A stretch of DNA of 64,000 nt from Streptomyces odontomachi (GCF_024435355.1 NZ_JAMJWG010000001.1:992001-1056000), one strand, 5' to 3'. Shown: positions 42,773 to 51,464, numbered from the stretch's first letter. The notes: generated by a model not told the origin, from the letters alone. Translations and numbers: made by a program.

Positions 42773-43226
42773 ATGGGAGCCGAGACCGCTTACCACGGCG
42801 AGAAGGGCGCGTACTTCGCGGCCCTCGCCACGGAGCACGCCTACAACGCACACACCGACCGACCGGCCATGCTGGGGCCGGCCCGGTGACGTGACCGGAC
42901 TCCGCGTCCTGGACCCGGGATGCGGAGCCGGGCACTACGCCGCCGAGTCGCTGAAGCTGGGCGCCGCGGAGGTCGTCGGCGTCGAAGGGCGCGAGACCCT
43001 GCTGGGCGCCGCGCGGGAGCGCCTCGGAGACGGCGCCACATCAACCATCACCTACCGGCGGATGACGCTGGAGAGGTTCCTCAGCGAACTCCTCGGCGCC
43101 GGGTTCGTGCTGGAACGGCTGGTGGAGCCGCGGGCCACCGGGGGAGCCCGGTTGGTCGACCCGCGTCGCTACGACAAGACCCACAGCCAACCCTCCTTCC
43201 TGGCCGTGCGGCTGCGCCGCGGCTGA
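42773..43226 (+). pseudogene. SAM methyltransferase, frameshifted and internally deleted
   Basis: ATG 42773 opens a frame reading AYHGEKGAYFAALATEHAYN and stops at 42888. The sequence resumes one frame over as GLRVLDPGCGAGHYAAESLK, the SAM-binding motif I. After some 30 residues it jumps to TITYRRMTLERFLSELLGAG and ends RRYDKTHSQPSFLAVRLRR, the usual C-terminus of this methyltransferase family. About 100-130 residues between motif I and the C-terminus are missing. A frameshift plus a large deletion make it a pseudogene. Confidence 0.8.
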
Positions 43227-43276
43227 ACCGCGGCCGCTGGTCCGCCGTTCCGTACGGCCTGCCGAAGCCCGTACGG

Positions 43277-44197
43277 TCAGCTCGCGGTCCTCCCCTCCAG
43301 CGCGTGGCGGCCGACGTCGAAGCTGCGCAGCGCGGCGCCCACCGCGGCCGCGACCGTGACCTCGAAGATCTGGTCTTCGCAGTGACCGGCGGTGGTGAGC
43401 CGAGCCATGTCGGTGTCGGTGATCCGGTACGAGGCGTCGCGGACGGTCGTGGCGTAGGACTGCCAGGGTTCGGGGAGCGGGCCACCCGTCGCCGCGGCGG
43501 CGCGCAGCGCCGGATCGGTGGTGGCGGGCGCGTCCAGCACCGCGTGACGCAGGTCGGCCACGACGTCACCGTGCTCCGCGGCCGGTCCGTCGGCGAGCAG
43601 GAAGGACGGGAAGCGGTAGCCGAACCGGTGCAGCGCGCGGGTACCGCTGTGCAACTGGCCCTCGCGCAGCAGGAAGCCGAACGCATTGGCCAGCGGGTTG
43701 ACGATGTTCCACACCAGGTTGACGCGCAGCGCCTCCTGCACCGCGTGCTCGGGCAGGTCGACGATCCCGGCGGTGGCCTCGGTGGCCTCGGTGGCCTCGG
43801 TGGCCTCGGTGGCGTTCGCGGGGTCCGGGGTGCGGCTGGTCAGGTCGAGGAACTCCCGGACGGCGCGCAGGTGCGGCCGGGCCGACGCGGGATCGTCCGG
43901 GTCGACCTCGCCGTGCCCGGCGATCCGGGTCAGCTCGGCGTGCGCGTCGATGCAGAACGGGCACCGGTGCCGCTGCGCGGCGCACATCGCGAGAAACTCG
44001 CGCTCCCCGGCGGTCCAGTACGACGGGCCGCGCATCGCGTCGGCGGTGAGGTCCAGCAGCGGACGGGTGAGGAAGCCGGGCCGGTACAGCAGCATCTTCA
44101 CGATGTCGGGGCTGTCCCCACGTGACGTCGCAGAGGTGAGTGCCAGGAACACCTTGGCGCGGCGGCGGTGGCCGTGGTCGAGGATGGACAGTCTCAT
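43277..44197 (-). CDS. AhpD/carboxymuconolactone decarboxylase-like protein
   Basis: A 306-residue protein with the AhpD-type peroxidatic motif: C79 and C82 in HRCPFCIDAHAE, with His86, preceded by EREFLAMCAAQ. Such proteins act as alkyl hydroperoxidases or thiol reductases. Residues near 130-145 contain the tandem tripeptide Glu-Ala-Thr, coded by 9-bp DNA repeats. It is the third gene of the DGPF protein - ECF42 sigma - AhpD operon; ATG at 44197 overlaps the sigma stop (ATGA). Confidence 0.85.
   Translation of the reverse strand: MRLSILDHGHRRRAKVFLALTSATSRGDSPDIVKMLLYRPGFLTRPLLDLTADAMRGPSYWTAGEREFLAMCAAQRHRCPFCIDAHAELTRIAGHGEVDPDDPASARPHLRAVREFLDLTSRTPDPANATEATEATEATEATAGIVDLPEHAVQEALRVNLVWNIVNPLANAFGFLLREGQLHSGTRALHRFGYRFPSFLLADGPAAEHGDVVADLRHAVLDAPATTDPALRAAAATGGPLPEPWQSYATTVRDASYRITDTDMARLTTAGHCEDQIFEVTVAAAVGAALRSFDVGRHALEGRTAS
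43772..43816 (-). repeat. 9-bp tandem repeat inside the AhpD-like gene
   Basis: Four perfect copies of GGTGGCCTC (43772-43807) and a fifth diverged copy (GGTGGCGTT) encode a run of Glu-Ala-Thr on the minus strand. In-frame copy-number change is possible without disrupting the gene. Confidence 0.85.
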
Positions 44198-45435
44198 CGG
44201 TACTCCGTCGCGTCGAGAGCGTGGCACCGACCGGCGAGGAACCGCCGGTCGGCGGGGTTGGTGGCCAGTTCGTGGGCGCGCCGGTAGGCCGACGCCGCCT
44301 CCGCGTGGCGGCCCAGGCGGCGCAGCAGGTCCGCGCGGGTGGCGTGCAGCAGGTGGTAGCGGTCGAGCCCGTCGATCCCGTCGATCAGCGCCAGTCCCTC
44401 GTCCGGGGTGGTGGCCATGGCCACGGCGGTGGCGTGGTTCAGCGCCACCACCGGCGACGGGGCCAGCGTGAGCAGGCGGGCGTAGAGTGCGGCGATGCCC
44501 CGCCAGTCCGTGCCGTCGGCCGAGACGGCCTGGGCATGCAGCGCCGCGATCGAGGCCTGCACCTGGTAGGGGCCGGGCCTTCCGTGGCGCAGCGCCCGGT
44601 CCAGCACCCGGACGGCCTCGACGATCTGGGTGCGGTCCCACCGGGACCGGTCCTGATCGGCGAGGAGCACCGCGTCTCCCGAGGCGCTGTAGCGCGCGGC
44701 ACGACGCGAGTCGTGCAGCAACAACAACGCGACCAGGCCGAGCGCTTCGGGCTCGTCGGGCATGAGAGCGGCCACGAGCTTGCCGAGCCTGATCGCCTCT
44801 TGGGGCAGGGTGCGGTGTTCGGGTCGGTCGTGGGCGGCGGTGTAGCCCTGGGTGAAGATCAGGTAGAGCACCGCGAGGACGCCGGAGAGCCGCTCGGGCA
44901 ACAGCGGGTCGGCGGGGACCTCCAGGCTGATCCCGGCGTCCCGGATCTTCCGTTTCGCCCGTACCAGACGTTGCGCCAGAGCCGATTCGCCGACCAGGAA
45001 CATCCGGGCGATCTGCCCGGCGGTCAGCCCGGCCACGGCCTGAAGGGTGAGTGCGACCCGGGCGTCCTCGGCCAGGGCCGGATGGCAGCAGGTGAAGATC
45101 AGACTGAGCCGCTCGTCACCTATGCCGAGCAGGCTGTTCTCGGCACCGTCCGGCATCCTCGTCACCACCTCGCAGGCCGCGCCGAGTCGGGCGAGCTTCT
45201 CCCGGCCGAGCCGGTCGCGCCGCAGCCGGTCGATCGCGCTGTTGCGGGCCGCGGTCAGCAGCCACGCCACCGGATCGTCCGGCGCCGGATCGCCCCAGGC
45301 GCGCAGTGCGAGAGCGCACGCGTCCTGAAGCGCGTCCTCGGCGAGTTCGAAGTCGCCGAGGACACGGATCAGGGCGGCGAGCATCCGCGCCCGGTGCTCG
45401 CCGTAGACCCTCTGTAGGACCGGTGCGGGGCTCAT
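44194..45435 (-). CDS. ECF42-type RNA polymerase sigma factor
   Basis: A 413-residue sigma factor: sigma-2 (RVYGEHRARMLAALIRVLGD), sigma-4 (RVALTLQAVAGLTAGQIARM) and a long C-terminal helical TPR-like region (AVLYLIFTQGYTAAHD, RTQIVEAVRVLDRALR). Length, the FTCCHPAL motif and the upstream DGPF gene define the ECF42 group. ECF42 lacks an anti-sigma factor; the C-terminal extension is required for activity, and the DGPF proteins are its usual target. ATG at 45435 overlaps the DGPF stop (ATGA). Confidence 0.94.
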   Translation of the reverse strand: MSPAPVLQRVYGEHRARMLAALIRVLGDFELAEDALQDACALALRAWGDPAPDDPVAWLLTAARNSAIDRLRRDRLGREKLARLGAACEVVTRMPDGAENSLLGIGDERLSLIFTCCHPALAEDARVALTLQAVAGLTAGQIARMFLVGESALAQRLVRAKRKIRDAGISLEVPADPLLPERLSGVLAVLYLIFTQGYTAAHDRPEHRTLPQEAIRLGKLVAALMPDEPEALGLVALLLLHDSRRAARYSASGDAVLLADQDRSRWDRTQIVEAVRVLDRALRHGRPGPYQVQASIAALHAQAVSADGTDWRGIAALYARLLTLAPSPVVALNHATAVAMATTPDEGLALIDGIDGLDRYHLLHATRADLLRRLGRHAEAASAYRRAHELATNPADRRFLAGRCHALDATEYR

Positions 45436-45818
45436 TCGCCGGTGGCCGCCCGGTGGGCCGGACGGTGGTCCAGGCCCGGCACACCCACGATCGGCCGCAC
45501 CTCGATCCCGCCCTGCTCGGCCATCGGGCACAGTGCGGCGAGCTCAAGGGCCTCGTCCAGGTTGCGACAGTCCAGGACGTAGACGCCGCCGAGGTGCTCG
45601 TGGGTTTCGGCGTACGGGCCGTCGGTGATCATCGTCCGGCCGCCCCGCACGCTGACCGTGGTGGCGGTGTGCTCGCCCTGCAAGGGATGTCCGGAGACGA
45701 ACACGCCGCGCCGGCGGCACTCGTCGGCGAATGCGTTCACCCTGGCCAGAGCCTCGGCGAAGCCCGGCTCGGTCGGCTCAGGCCGCTCGCAGTCGTAGAT
45801 CAACAACATGTACTGCAC
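45432..45818 (-). CDS. DGPF-domain (YCII-like) protein
   Basis: A 128-residue YCII-fold protein with the DGPF-type motif as ITDGPYAETHEHLGGVYVLD (Tyr replaces Phe). GTG at 45818 has GGAGG four bases upstream, giving VQYMLLIYDCE; the internal ATG at 45809 lies too far from it. It heads the operon with the ECF42 sigma factor and AhpD-like protein. Its biochemical role is unknown. Confidence 0.9.
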   Translation of the reverse strand: MQYMLLIYDCERPEPTEPGFAEALARVNAFADECRRRGVFVSGHPLQGEHTATTVSVRGGRTMITDGPYAETHEHLGGVYVLDCRNLDEALELAALCPMAEQGGIEVRPIVGVPGLDHRPAHRAATGE

Positions 45819-45999
45819 AGGTCCTCCAGTCACCCGGATCACGGTTGCTCGAAGAGGATGACGAACGGGGCGACCGCATCTCGACACCTCGATCCCCCAT
45901 CCTCACCAAAAACCCGGTCACCGGTGGCGGGCAGCACCCGCAGGACACCGCCGAGGCGTCGATTCCGCGCCGGCGGGCGTTGCGGATCACCTTGCGCAT
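45778..45999 (-). CDS. Possible 73-residue small ORF
   Basis: ATG at 45999 overlaps the methyltransferase stop as TGATG and opens a frame (RKVIRNARRRGIDASAVSCG, CCPPPVTGFLV) ending at 45778, inside the start of the DGPF gene. The coupled start favours it; the Ser-rich, irregular second half and lack of homology speak against it. Confidence 0.25.
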   Translation of the reverse strand: MRKVIRNARRRGIDASAVSCGCCPPPVTGFLVRMGDRGVEMRSPRSSSSSSNRDPGDWRTCAVHVVDLRLRAA

Positions 46000-46880
46000 C
46001 ACCGGACGCGGCGCGCGGCCCAGACGGTGCGTTCGGTGCGTACCGCGAGGTCGTCGCGGCGCAGGATGCTGCCGGGACCGCCGGCGTCGAGCAGCCGGTC
46101 GAGCGCGGCGAGGTCCTCGGCCGTGAGCGTGTCGGCGACGGTGTGCCGGATGCGCCGCAGGCTGCCGAGGGCGTACGCGCCCACCGCCGTGGTGCGGGCG
46201 CCCTCGATGTGCACCGTGATCGTGCGTTCGCCGTCGAGCGTGAACCCGGCCTCCGTCAGCATCGGGCCCCAGTCGGCACCGCGGTGGGGGACATGCTCGG
46301 CGTGGTGCCGGTCGCTGGCCGCGTGGCAGCGTTCTTCCAGGCCGGGCCGGTCCTGCGGAGCGTTCGCCGGCAGGAAACGGGGGAAGCCGGCCAGTTCGAC
46401 GACCGCGAAGAGCCCACCGGGCACGAGCAGGTCGTGGACCGTGCGCAGGGTGCGGTCGGGGCGGCCCATGTGGTGCATCGAGGCCGAGGCCCACACCAGA
46501 TCCGGGCTGCCGAGGTGGGGCCAGGCGGCGTCGTCGAGGTCGGCCGCCACGGTGCGCACCCGATCGGCCACACCCCGGTCCCGAGCCTTCTCCGCCAGGC
46601 GCTGGAGGTGTCCGGCCGAGGAGTCGACGGCGGTGACGTGCGCTTCGGGGAAGCCGGCGAGGAGGGCGAAGGTGCCGGCGCCCGTCCCGCAGCCCAGATC
46701 CACGATCTGGCGTGGCGGTTCCCGGACCGGTAGCCATGCGGTGATGGCGGCGATGTGCTCGGCGAGTACTTCCCCGTCCAGGTCGAGCAGCTCAGCCTGG
46801 TCCTCGACGTCGCGCGGGTGGTGGTCGTTCCGGGCCGTGTGGTGGCCGTGGTGGGGAGTGTGCCGTGGTGCTTGGGTCAT
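45999..46880 (-). CDS. SAM-dependent methyltransferase
   Basis: A 293-residue class I methyltransferase: motif I IVDLGCGTGAGTFALLAG, acidic residue in VTAVDSS, SPDLVWASASMHHMG and LLVPGGLFAVVELAG. A His-rich N-terminal tail (HHGHHTARNDHHPRD) could bind metal but is more likely disordered. Substrate unknown. It precedes the DGPF-ECF42 operon on the same strand but is separated by about 180 bases, so it is probably independent. Confidence 0.88.
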   Translation of the reverse strand: MTQAPRHTPHHGHHTARNDHHPRDVEDQAELLDLDGEVLAEHIAAITAWLPVREPPRQIVDLGCGTGAGTFALLAGFPEAHVTAVDSSAGHLQRLAEKARDRGVADRVRTVAADLDDAAWPHLGSPDLVWASASMHHMGRPDRTLRTVHDLLVPGGLFAVVELAGFPRFLPANAPQDRPGLEERCHAASDRHHAEHVPHRGADWGPMLTEAGFTLDGERTITVHIEGARTTAVGAYALGSLRRIRHTVADTLTAEDLAALDRLLDAGGPGSILRRDDLAVRTERTVWAARRVR

Positions 46881-47010
46881 GTCCGCACGCTACGAGGACC
46901 ATGCGCGTGCGGCACGGCTGCTTTCCCCATCCGCAAGGAGAGGACCGCATCCGGTGCCGCGCGCGCAAACCGCCACCGCCGGGGGAGGTCACGAGCGGGA
47001 TCGGTCCGAT

Positions 47011-47598
47011 TCAGTCGCCGTCCGGACGCTGCGGGCCGCCGTCGCGTTGGTGGCCGCGGCGGGCGTCGCGGTCGAAGACGCCGAGGATCTCGCAGGGGCC
47101 GCCTTCGGCGCCGATGGCGTGCGGCAGCATGGTGGGGAACTCGGCGGCCTGGTTGGTCTCCACCCGGAAGCGCCGGTTGCCCAGCAGCAGGGTGGCGGTG
47201 CCGGACAGCACGACGAGCCACTCACGGCCCGGGTGCGCCCGCATGCGCGCGGCGTTGTCCGGCGGCGGACTCGTCATGCGCTGACGCACGACGGTCATGC
47301 CGGGTTCCGCCTTGATGGGCCAGCGCATCAGCGAGTGAGCGGCGTCGATCGTCGGGCTGGACACGACGTCGTCCGTGGCCGTTTCCACCAGCTGGTCGAG
47401 GGAGGTGTCCAGCGCCCGGGCGAGGGTCACCAGCTGGTCCAGGGCCAGGCGGCGCTGACCGTTCTCGATGCGGCTGAGCGTGGACGGGCTGAGCCGGGCG
47501 CGGGTGGCCAGCTCCTCCAGCGACCAGCCGTGCGCCACCCTCAGGGCGCGCACACGTTTGCGTACCAGGCTGTCCAGATCCCCATCTTCTTGCGCCAT
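47011..47598 (-). CDS. XRE-family regulator with cupin domain
   Basis: A 195-residue regulator: N-terminal HTH_3 domain (LRVAHGWSLEELATRARLSP, TLSRIENGQRRLALDQL) and C-terminal cupin barrel (HPGREWLVVLSGTATLLLG). Such proteins sense a small ligand and repress neighbouring genes. ATG at 47598; it is divergent from the flavoenzyme at 47697, and the 98-base gap contains an imperfect palindrome at 47621-47637 (TGCAAGGCGCGCTTAGC) that may be its operator. Confidence 0.92.
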   Translation of the reverse strand: MAQEDGDLDSLVRKRVRALRVAHGWSLEELATRARLSPSTLSRIENGQRRLALDQLVTLARALDTSLDQLVETATDDVVSSPTIDAAHSLMRWPIKAEPGMTVVRQRMTSPPPDNAARMRAHPGREWLVVLSGTATLLLGNRRFRVETNQAAEFPTMLPHAIGAEGGPCEILGVFDRDARRGHQRDGGPQRPDGD

Positions 47599-47696
47599 GG
47601 GCAACACCTTATGCCCGTGATGCAAGGCGCGCTTAGCGTCGTGTCTCAGGAGCCCGGATCCGCCGGGGCCACACACGTACGAAAGGACACGACGAC

Positions 47697-48701
47697 ATGT
47701 CTGTGACGACCGGCCCGCACGCGACCGACACACTGCCGGAGGGGACCGTCGACGCCGTGGTGATCGGTGGTGGCGCCGCAGGCCTGAACGGTGCGCTGAT
47801 GCTCGCCCGCTCCCGCCGCTCGGTCGTCGTGATCGACAGCGGCAGCCCCCGCAACGCGCCCGCCGACGGTGTGCACGGCCTGCTCGGTCTGGACGGCACC
47901 CCGCCCGCCGAACTGTACGAGCGGGGCCGGGCGGAGGTGCGCCGCTACCGCGGAGCGATCGTCCGCGGCGAGGTCACCTCCGCCGAGCCGGCGGCCCCGT
48001 CCGACGCAGGGGATCCGCGGTTCACCGTCACCCTTTCCGACGGCCGCACCCTGACGGCGCGCCGCCTGCTGGTGGCCACCGGCCTGCGTGACGTACTGCC
48101 GGACGTTCGCGGGCTCGCGGGGCACTGGGGAAGCGGTGTGGTGCACTGCCCGTACTGCCATGGCTGGGAGGTACGCGACGAGCCCGTCGGGGTTCTGGCG
48201 GTGGGTCCCGCATCGGTCCACCACGCGCTGCTGTTCCGGCAACTGACCGACGACCTCGTCTACTTCACCCGCGGCACCGAGCTGGACGAGGAGACCCGCG
48301 CGCGCTTCGCCGCACGCCACATCCAGATCGTCGACTCCCCGGTGGAGGAGGTCGTGGAGGCCGACGACGGCGGTATCGCAGGTGTGCGACTGGCCGACGG
48401 GCAGGTGGTCGCCCGCCGCGTCCTCGCGGTCGCCACGCTGATGCGGGCCCGCACCGAAGGCCTGGAAGGTCTGGCGCTGCCGATGGAGGACCTGCCGGGT
48501 GGCATGGGTCGCCGTTTCGTCTCCGGGGCCGCCGGTGCCACCGAGGTGCCGGGCGTGTGGGTGGCCGGCAACGCCACCGACCTGACCGCCCAGGTGGGTG
48601 CCTCTGCCGCGGCCGGTGCCCTGGCCGGCGCCCACATGAACGCCCACATGGTCACGGCGGACACCGACGCCGCGCTGGTCGAAGTCAGCGGTCACCTCTA
48701 G
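47697..48701 (+). CDS. Thioredoxin-reductase-like FAD/NAD(P) oxidoreductase
   Basis: A 334-residue two-dinucleotide-domain flavoenzyme. FAD loop VVIGGGAAGLNGAL (residues 21-34), redox pair C151/C154 in VHCPYCHGWEV, and C-terminal VWVAGNATDLTAQVG. The CPYCHG form is characteristic of the small-molecule dithiol oxidase/TrxR-like group (GliT/HlmI relatives) rather than classical TrxB, and no thioredoxin gene is adjacent. Probably repressed by the divergent XRE-cupin protein. ATG at 47697 follows GAAAGGA. Its end overlaps the convergent GNAT gene by 17 bases. Confidence 0.9.
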   Translation: MSVTTGPHATDTLPEGTVDAVVIGGGAAGLNGALMLARSRRSVVVIDSGSPRNAPADGVHGLLGLDGTPPAELYERGRAEVRRYRGAIVRGEVTSAEPAAPSDAGDPRFTVTLSDGRTLTARRLLVATGLRDVLPDVRGLAGHWGSGVVHCPYCHGWEVRDEPVGVLAVGPASVHHALLFRQLTDDLVYFTRGTELDEETRARFAARHIQIVDSPVEEVVEADDGGIAGVRLADGQVVARRVLAVATLMRARTEGLEGLALPMEDLPGGMGRRFVSGAAGATEVPGVWVAGNATDLTAQVGASAAAGALAGAHMNAHMVTADTDAALVEVSGHL

Positions 48702-49230
48702 AGGCCCCGGTGCCGTTCCGGAGGCTCCGGTGCCATCGGATCTCACCCTCGTGCCACACGTCGGTGGGTGTGAGCCCGGCCGCGGCGGCGACGGCAGCGG
48801 ACGCCCGGTGCTCGGGGTGGACATGGGCGATGACGCTCTGCACCGGCTGCCCGCCGAGCCAGGCGACGACTCCTCGGGCCGCCTCGGTGGCGATGCCCCT
48901 GCCCTGCCACGGGGTCCCCACCACCCAGGCGATCTCGGCGATGTGACCCTCGCCGGAGGGGCTGACCGTCGCCTGGAGGGTGCCCGTCAGGCAGGACTCA
49001 TGACGGAGCCGGATCACCCAGTTCAGCCAGGACACGGCGGGGTCGCCAGAGCCCGCGGTCTGGCGCTGGTAGCGCGAGCGCAAGGCGTGCGGGGTGTCCG
49101 GAGCGCCGCCGATGAAGGTGTGCAGGGCCGGGTCGGACAGCACGACGGCCATCTCCTCGGCGTGCTGGACGCGCAGCGGCAGCAGGTCCAGCCGCCTGGT
49201 GCCGATGGCCTGTGCCGTGAGTACGGTCAT
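48685..49230 (-). CDS. RimJ/RimL-like GNAT acetyltransferase
   Basis: A 181-residue GNAT of the Acetyltransf_3 type: TRRLDLLPLRVQHAEEMA at the N-terminus, IAEIAWVVGTPWQGRGIATE for the acetyl-CoA loop and VIAHVHPEHRASAAVAAAAG. These modify protein N-termini or small amines. ATG at 49230 overlaps the stop of a small upstream frame (ATGA). The 3' end overlaps the convergent flavoenzyme gene. Confidence 0.88.
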   Translation of the reverse strand: MTVLTAQAIGTRRLDLLPLRVQHAEEMAVVLSDPALHTFIGGAPDTPHALRSRYQRQTAGSGDPAVSWLNWVIRLRHESCLTGTLQATVSPSGEGHIAEIAWVVGTPWQGRGIATEAARGVVAWLGGQPVQSVIAHVHPEHRASAAVAAAAGLTPTDVWHEGEIRWHRSLRNGTGASRGDR

Positions 49231-49388
49231 GCCGCGACCGCCTCATGGAGCGCGACGAGCGCGCCGCGTTCGAAGCGGGCTCCGGCACGGACGAGGGCGG
49301 CGGCAGGGGATACGCGCGCCACACACCACCGTTGCCGTGCGGACGCGGCGACGGTGAAGACCATGGCCAGGGTGGTGGTAGGGGGCAT
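49227..49388 (-). CDS. Possible 53-residue ORF coupled to GNAT
   Basis: ATG at 49388 gives a 53-residue, Ala/Val-rich peptide (TTTLAMVFTVAASARQRW) ending in a stop that overlaps the GNAT ATG. No ribosome site close by and no family recognised. Could be a coupled small gene or the frame of a decayed one. Confidence 0.3.
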   Translation of the reverse strand: MPPTTTLAMVFTVAASARQRWCVARVSPAAALVRAGARFERGALVALHEAVAA

Positions 49389-49854
49389 GGTGCCATTCTG
49401 CTCCCGCCGCCGTTCGCTGTGTCGGGGTGGCCGCCGCTGCACGGTCGGATGTGCAACGAGACGTCTGGTGGCCCGGCTGCACCGGAGCCGCACCCAGGAG
49501 CTGCCCGGCGGCCAGGGTGCGGGCGGCCACAGGATCGCCGCCGACCTGATCGCGGCGCGTGAACGGCCACGGGACGAGCGTGCGGACGTCCCTGCTCCCT
49601 GCGGGAGATGGACCGGCTCGCGGGTGTGGAACTGGACGCTCCTTGAGCGCCCCGTGACCGATGCCATCCGATCTGAGGGCGCCTTTTGATCGATCGGCCT
49701 ATTCGTATATATCCGCTTGTATCCGAACGCTACGGTGAAGCGCGGATCGGTCGCAGCAACACCCTCTGCGCGGATCCGCGTTGCGGGCGGGCGGGCGGGC
49801 GCTGGCGCGTGTCCGCGTCCGTCGTCACGCCTTCGTTCTCCGGAAAGGTGTCGC
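49389..49854. other. Intergenic region upstream of secreted protein
   Basis: About 470 bases. I see no gene. A conspicuous AT-rich island at 49683-49725 (TTTTGATCGATCGG...CGTATATATCCG) likely holds the promoter of the secreted protein at 49855, with TATATA as a possible -10. Confidence 0.4.
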
Positions 49855-50418
49855 ATGATCGGAAAGAAGCGGCTCACCACCCTGGTCGGCCTGGTCGTGC
49901 TCGCACTGGGCGACATCGCCCTCGCCTCCGCCCCCGTGCACGCCGCAGCCGAGGCCGGCACGATCTTGTGCACCGGCTGGAGCTACACGACCTACAGCCC
50001 CGGCCTGACCAACAGCGTCCGTCCCACGACGGTGACCGTGGCGGGCCGGCTGAACACCATCGACGAACACAGCCCGACCGGCAGCTGCCTGGCACTCGGC
50101 TCCCACGCCACGGCCGGCCAGCGGAACGTGACCGCGCTGCTGAACCTGAGCTGCAACGCCGTCCTGACCGAGACGGGCACGGAGACGATCGACTGGAATG
50201 ACGGCCGGTCGACGTCCTTCGACTTCACCGCCACCGCCGCGCACATCGGCTCCAACACCGTTCTCACCGAAACCGGGTCGGTCACCTCCGGCGAGTTCCT
50301 CGGAGAGAAGGTGGTGGAAACCTTCACCGCGCCCAGCCTGTCCGTCACCGACTGCGCCACCGAAACCGGCGTGACCAGCCTTGACTACGCCACGGTGCTC
50401 ACCATCGTCCCGCTCTAG
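49855..50418 (+). CDS. Secreted protein of unknown function
   Basis: A 187-residue protein with a clear Sec signal (MIGKKRLTTLVGLVVLALGD, cleavage after PVHAAA). The mature part is Thr/Ser-rich and beta-type with four cysteines (ILCTGWSYTTYSPGLTN; LNLSCNAVLTETGTETIDW), suggesting a small disulphide-stabilised beta-sandwich. No family is recognised. ATG at 49855 follows GGAAAGG by seven bases. It appears monocistronic. Confidence 0.82.
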   Translation: MIGKKRLTTLVGLVVLALGDIALASAPVHAAAEAGTILCTGWSYTTYSPGLTNSVRPTTVTVAGRLNTIDEHSPTGSCLALGSHATAGQRNVTALLNLSCNAVLTETGTETIDWNDGRSTSFDFTATAAHIGSNTVLTETGSVTSGEFLGEKVVETFTAPSLSVTDCATETGVTSLDYATVLTIVPL

Positions 50419-50554
50419 ACGCCGTCCGTCACCGTCACCGTCGCTGTCACCGCCACCGTCACCGGCGCAGCGTTGGCCCGTCTGACGCTCCAGCCCGTGA
50501 TCCGCTCCAGCGGGCCACGGGGCCGGGCACCCCGGGCGGCCAAGACGTCGCCGC

Positions 50555-50713
50555 ATGGACGAGCCGAACGAACCCATGACGGGTGACCGATTCTTCGCAC
50601 CGGTGCGGCGGGGTGCGGTGGTGGAACCTGCCGCGAGCGGTGCCCAGGTGCGCGCCCTGCTCGGCCACTTCGAATTCATCCTGGCCAACCGGGACACCCT
50701 CCTCAAGAGTTGA
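50555..50713 (+). CDS. Possible 52-residue ORF
   Basis: A short frame from ATG 50555 (a second ATG at 50576) with regular actinobacterial codon use: RFFAPVRRGAVVEPAASGAQ, then VRALLGHFEFILANRDTLL. It overlaps the end of the convergent WYL gene by 11 bases. It may be a small protein or the tail of a lost gene; no family recognised. Confidence 0.35.
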   Translation: MDEPNEPMTGDRFFAPVRRGAVVEPAASGAQVRALLGHFEFILANRDTLLKS

Positions 50714-51443
50714 CACGCCCCTCGGCGAGCGCGGCCAGCGCAGCGGGGCGCACCGCACCGGCGCCGGCCGAGCCGACCAGCAGCTCGGCCAGGTCATGCG
50801 GCCGAGCCGGGTCACCGGTGGGAGCCGCTGCGGTGATCCGGTCCAGCCGGAAACCTCGACCGGCCCGTCGTGTGCGGCACCAGGCGACGAGGTACCAGTG
50901 ATCACCGGCGGTGAGCAACCCGGCCGGCTCCACCACGCGGTCGCTTTCGCGTCCTGCGGCGTCGACGTAGGTCAGCCGCAGCGCCAGGGTGTTCGCGAGC
51001 GCCTGCTCCACCGCGGTGCGGACCGCCGCGCGGACCGCGGAGTGGGACCGTGACGGCAGCGCGACGATCCGTGCCGCCAGTTCCTGGGCCGCTGCCGAGG
51101 CGGGACCGGTCATGGCGGCCGCGATCTTCTGGTACGCCGTGCGGGCCGCACCGGCGTAGGGCGCGCCGGGGGAGGCCGCTGCCAGTGCGGCGGTCAGCGC
51201 CCAGGCCTCGTCGGCCGTGAGATGGATCGGAGGCAGCGTCATCGCCGGATCGATCGTCCAGCCCCCGCCCCGCCCGGGTGTGGCGCGCACCGGGACACCG
51301 GACTCCATCAGCGCCTGAAGGTCACGTTGCACCGTACGCGTACTCACCTCGAAGCGTGCGGCGAGCGCCGCGACCGTGACGGGCCGCGGCGCCGCCGCAC
51401 GCAACTCTTCCACCAGCGCGTACAGCCGGCCAGTGCGGTTCAT
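50703..51443 (-). CDS. HTH-11/WYL-domain transcriptional regulator
   Basis: A 246-residue regulator with N-terminal winged helix (VTVAALAARFEVSTRTVQRD, LQALMESGVPVRATPG) and a C-terminal WYL domain (LRLTYVDAAGRESDRVVEP, AGDHWYLVAWCRTRRAGR). WYL domains bind small ligands or nucleic acid and regulate metabolic or defence genes. ATG at 51443 faces away from the alpha/beta hydrolase, which lies just upstream on the same strand (stop at 51465), so they may be one unit. Confidence 0.9.
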   Translation of the reverse strand: MNRTGRLYALVEELRAAAPRPVTVAALAARFEVSTRTVQRDLQALMESGVPVRATPGRGGGWTIDPAMTLPPIHLTADEAWALTAALAAASPGAPYAGAARTAYQKIAAAMTGPASAAAQELAARIVALPSRSHSAVRAAVRTAVEQALANTLALRLTYVDAAGRESDRVVEPAGLLTAGDHWYLVAWCRTRRAGRGFRLDRITAAAPTGDPARPHDLAELLVGSAGAGAVRPAALAALAEGRVNS

Positions 51444-51464
51444 GAGGACGACGCTACCGGCATG

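Noticed and set aside
43772..43816. Direct repeat as a mobile-element target or attachment site
   Set aside because: The 9-bp units are in-frame within a gene and not flanking any element.
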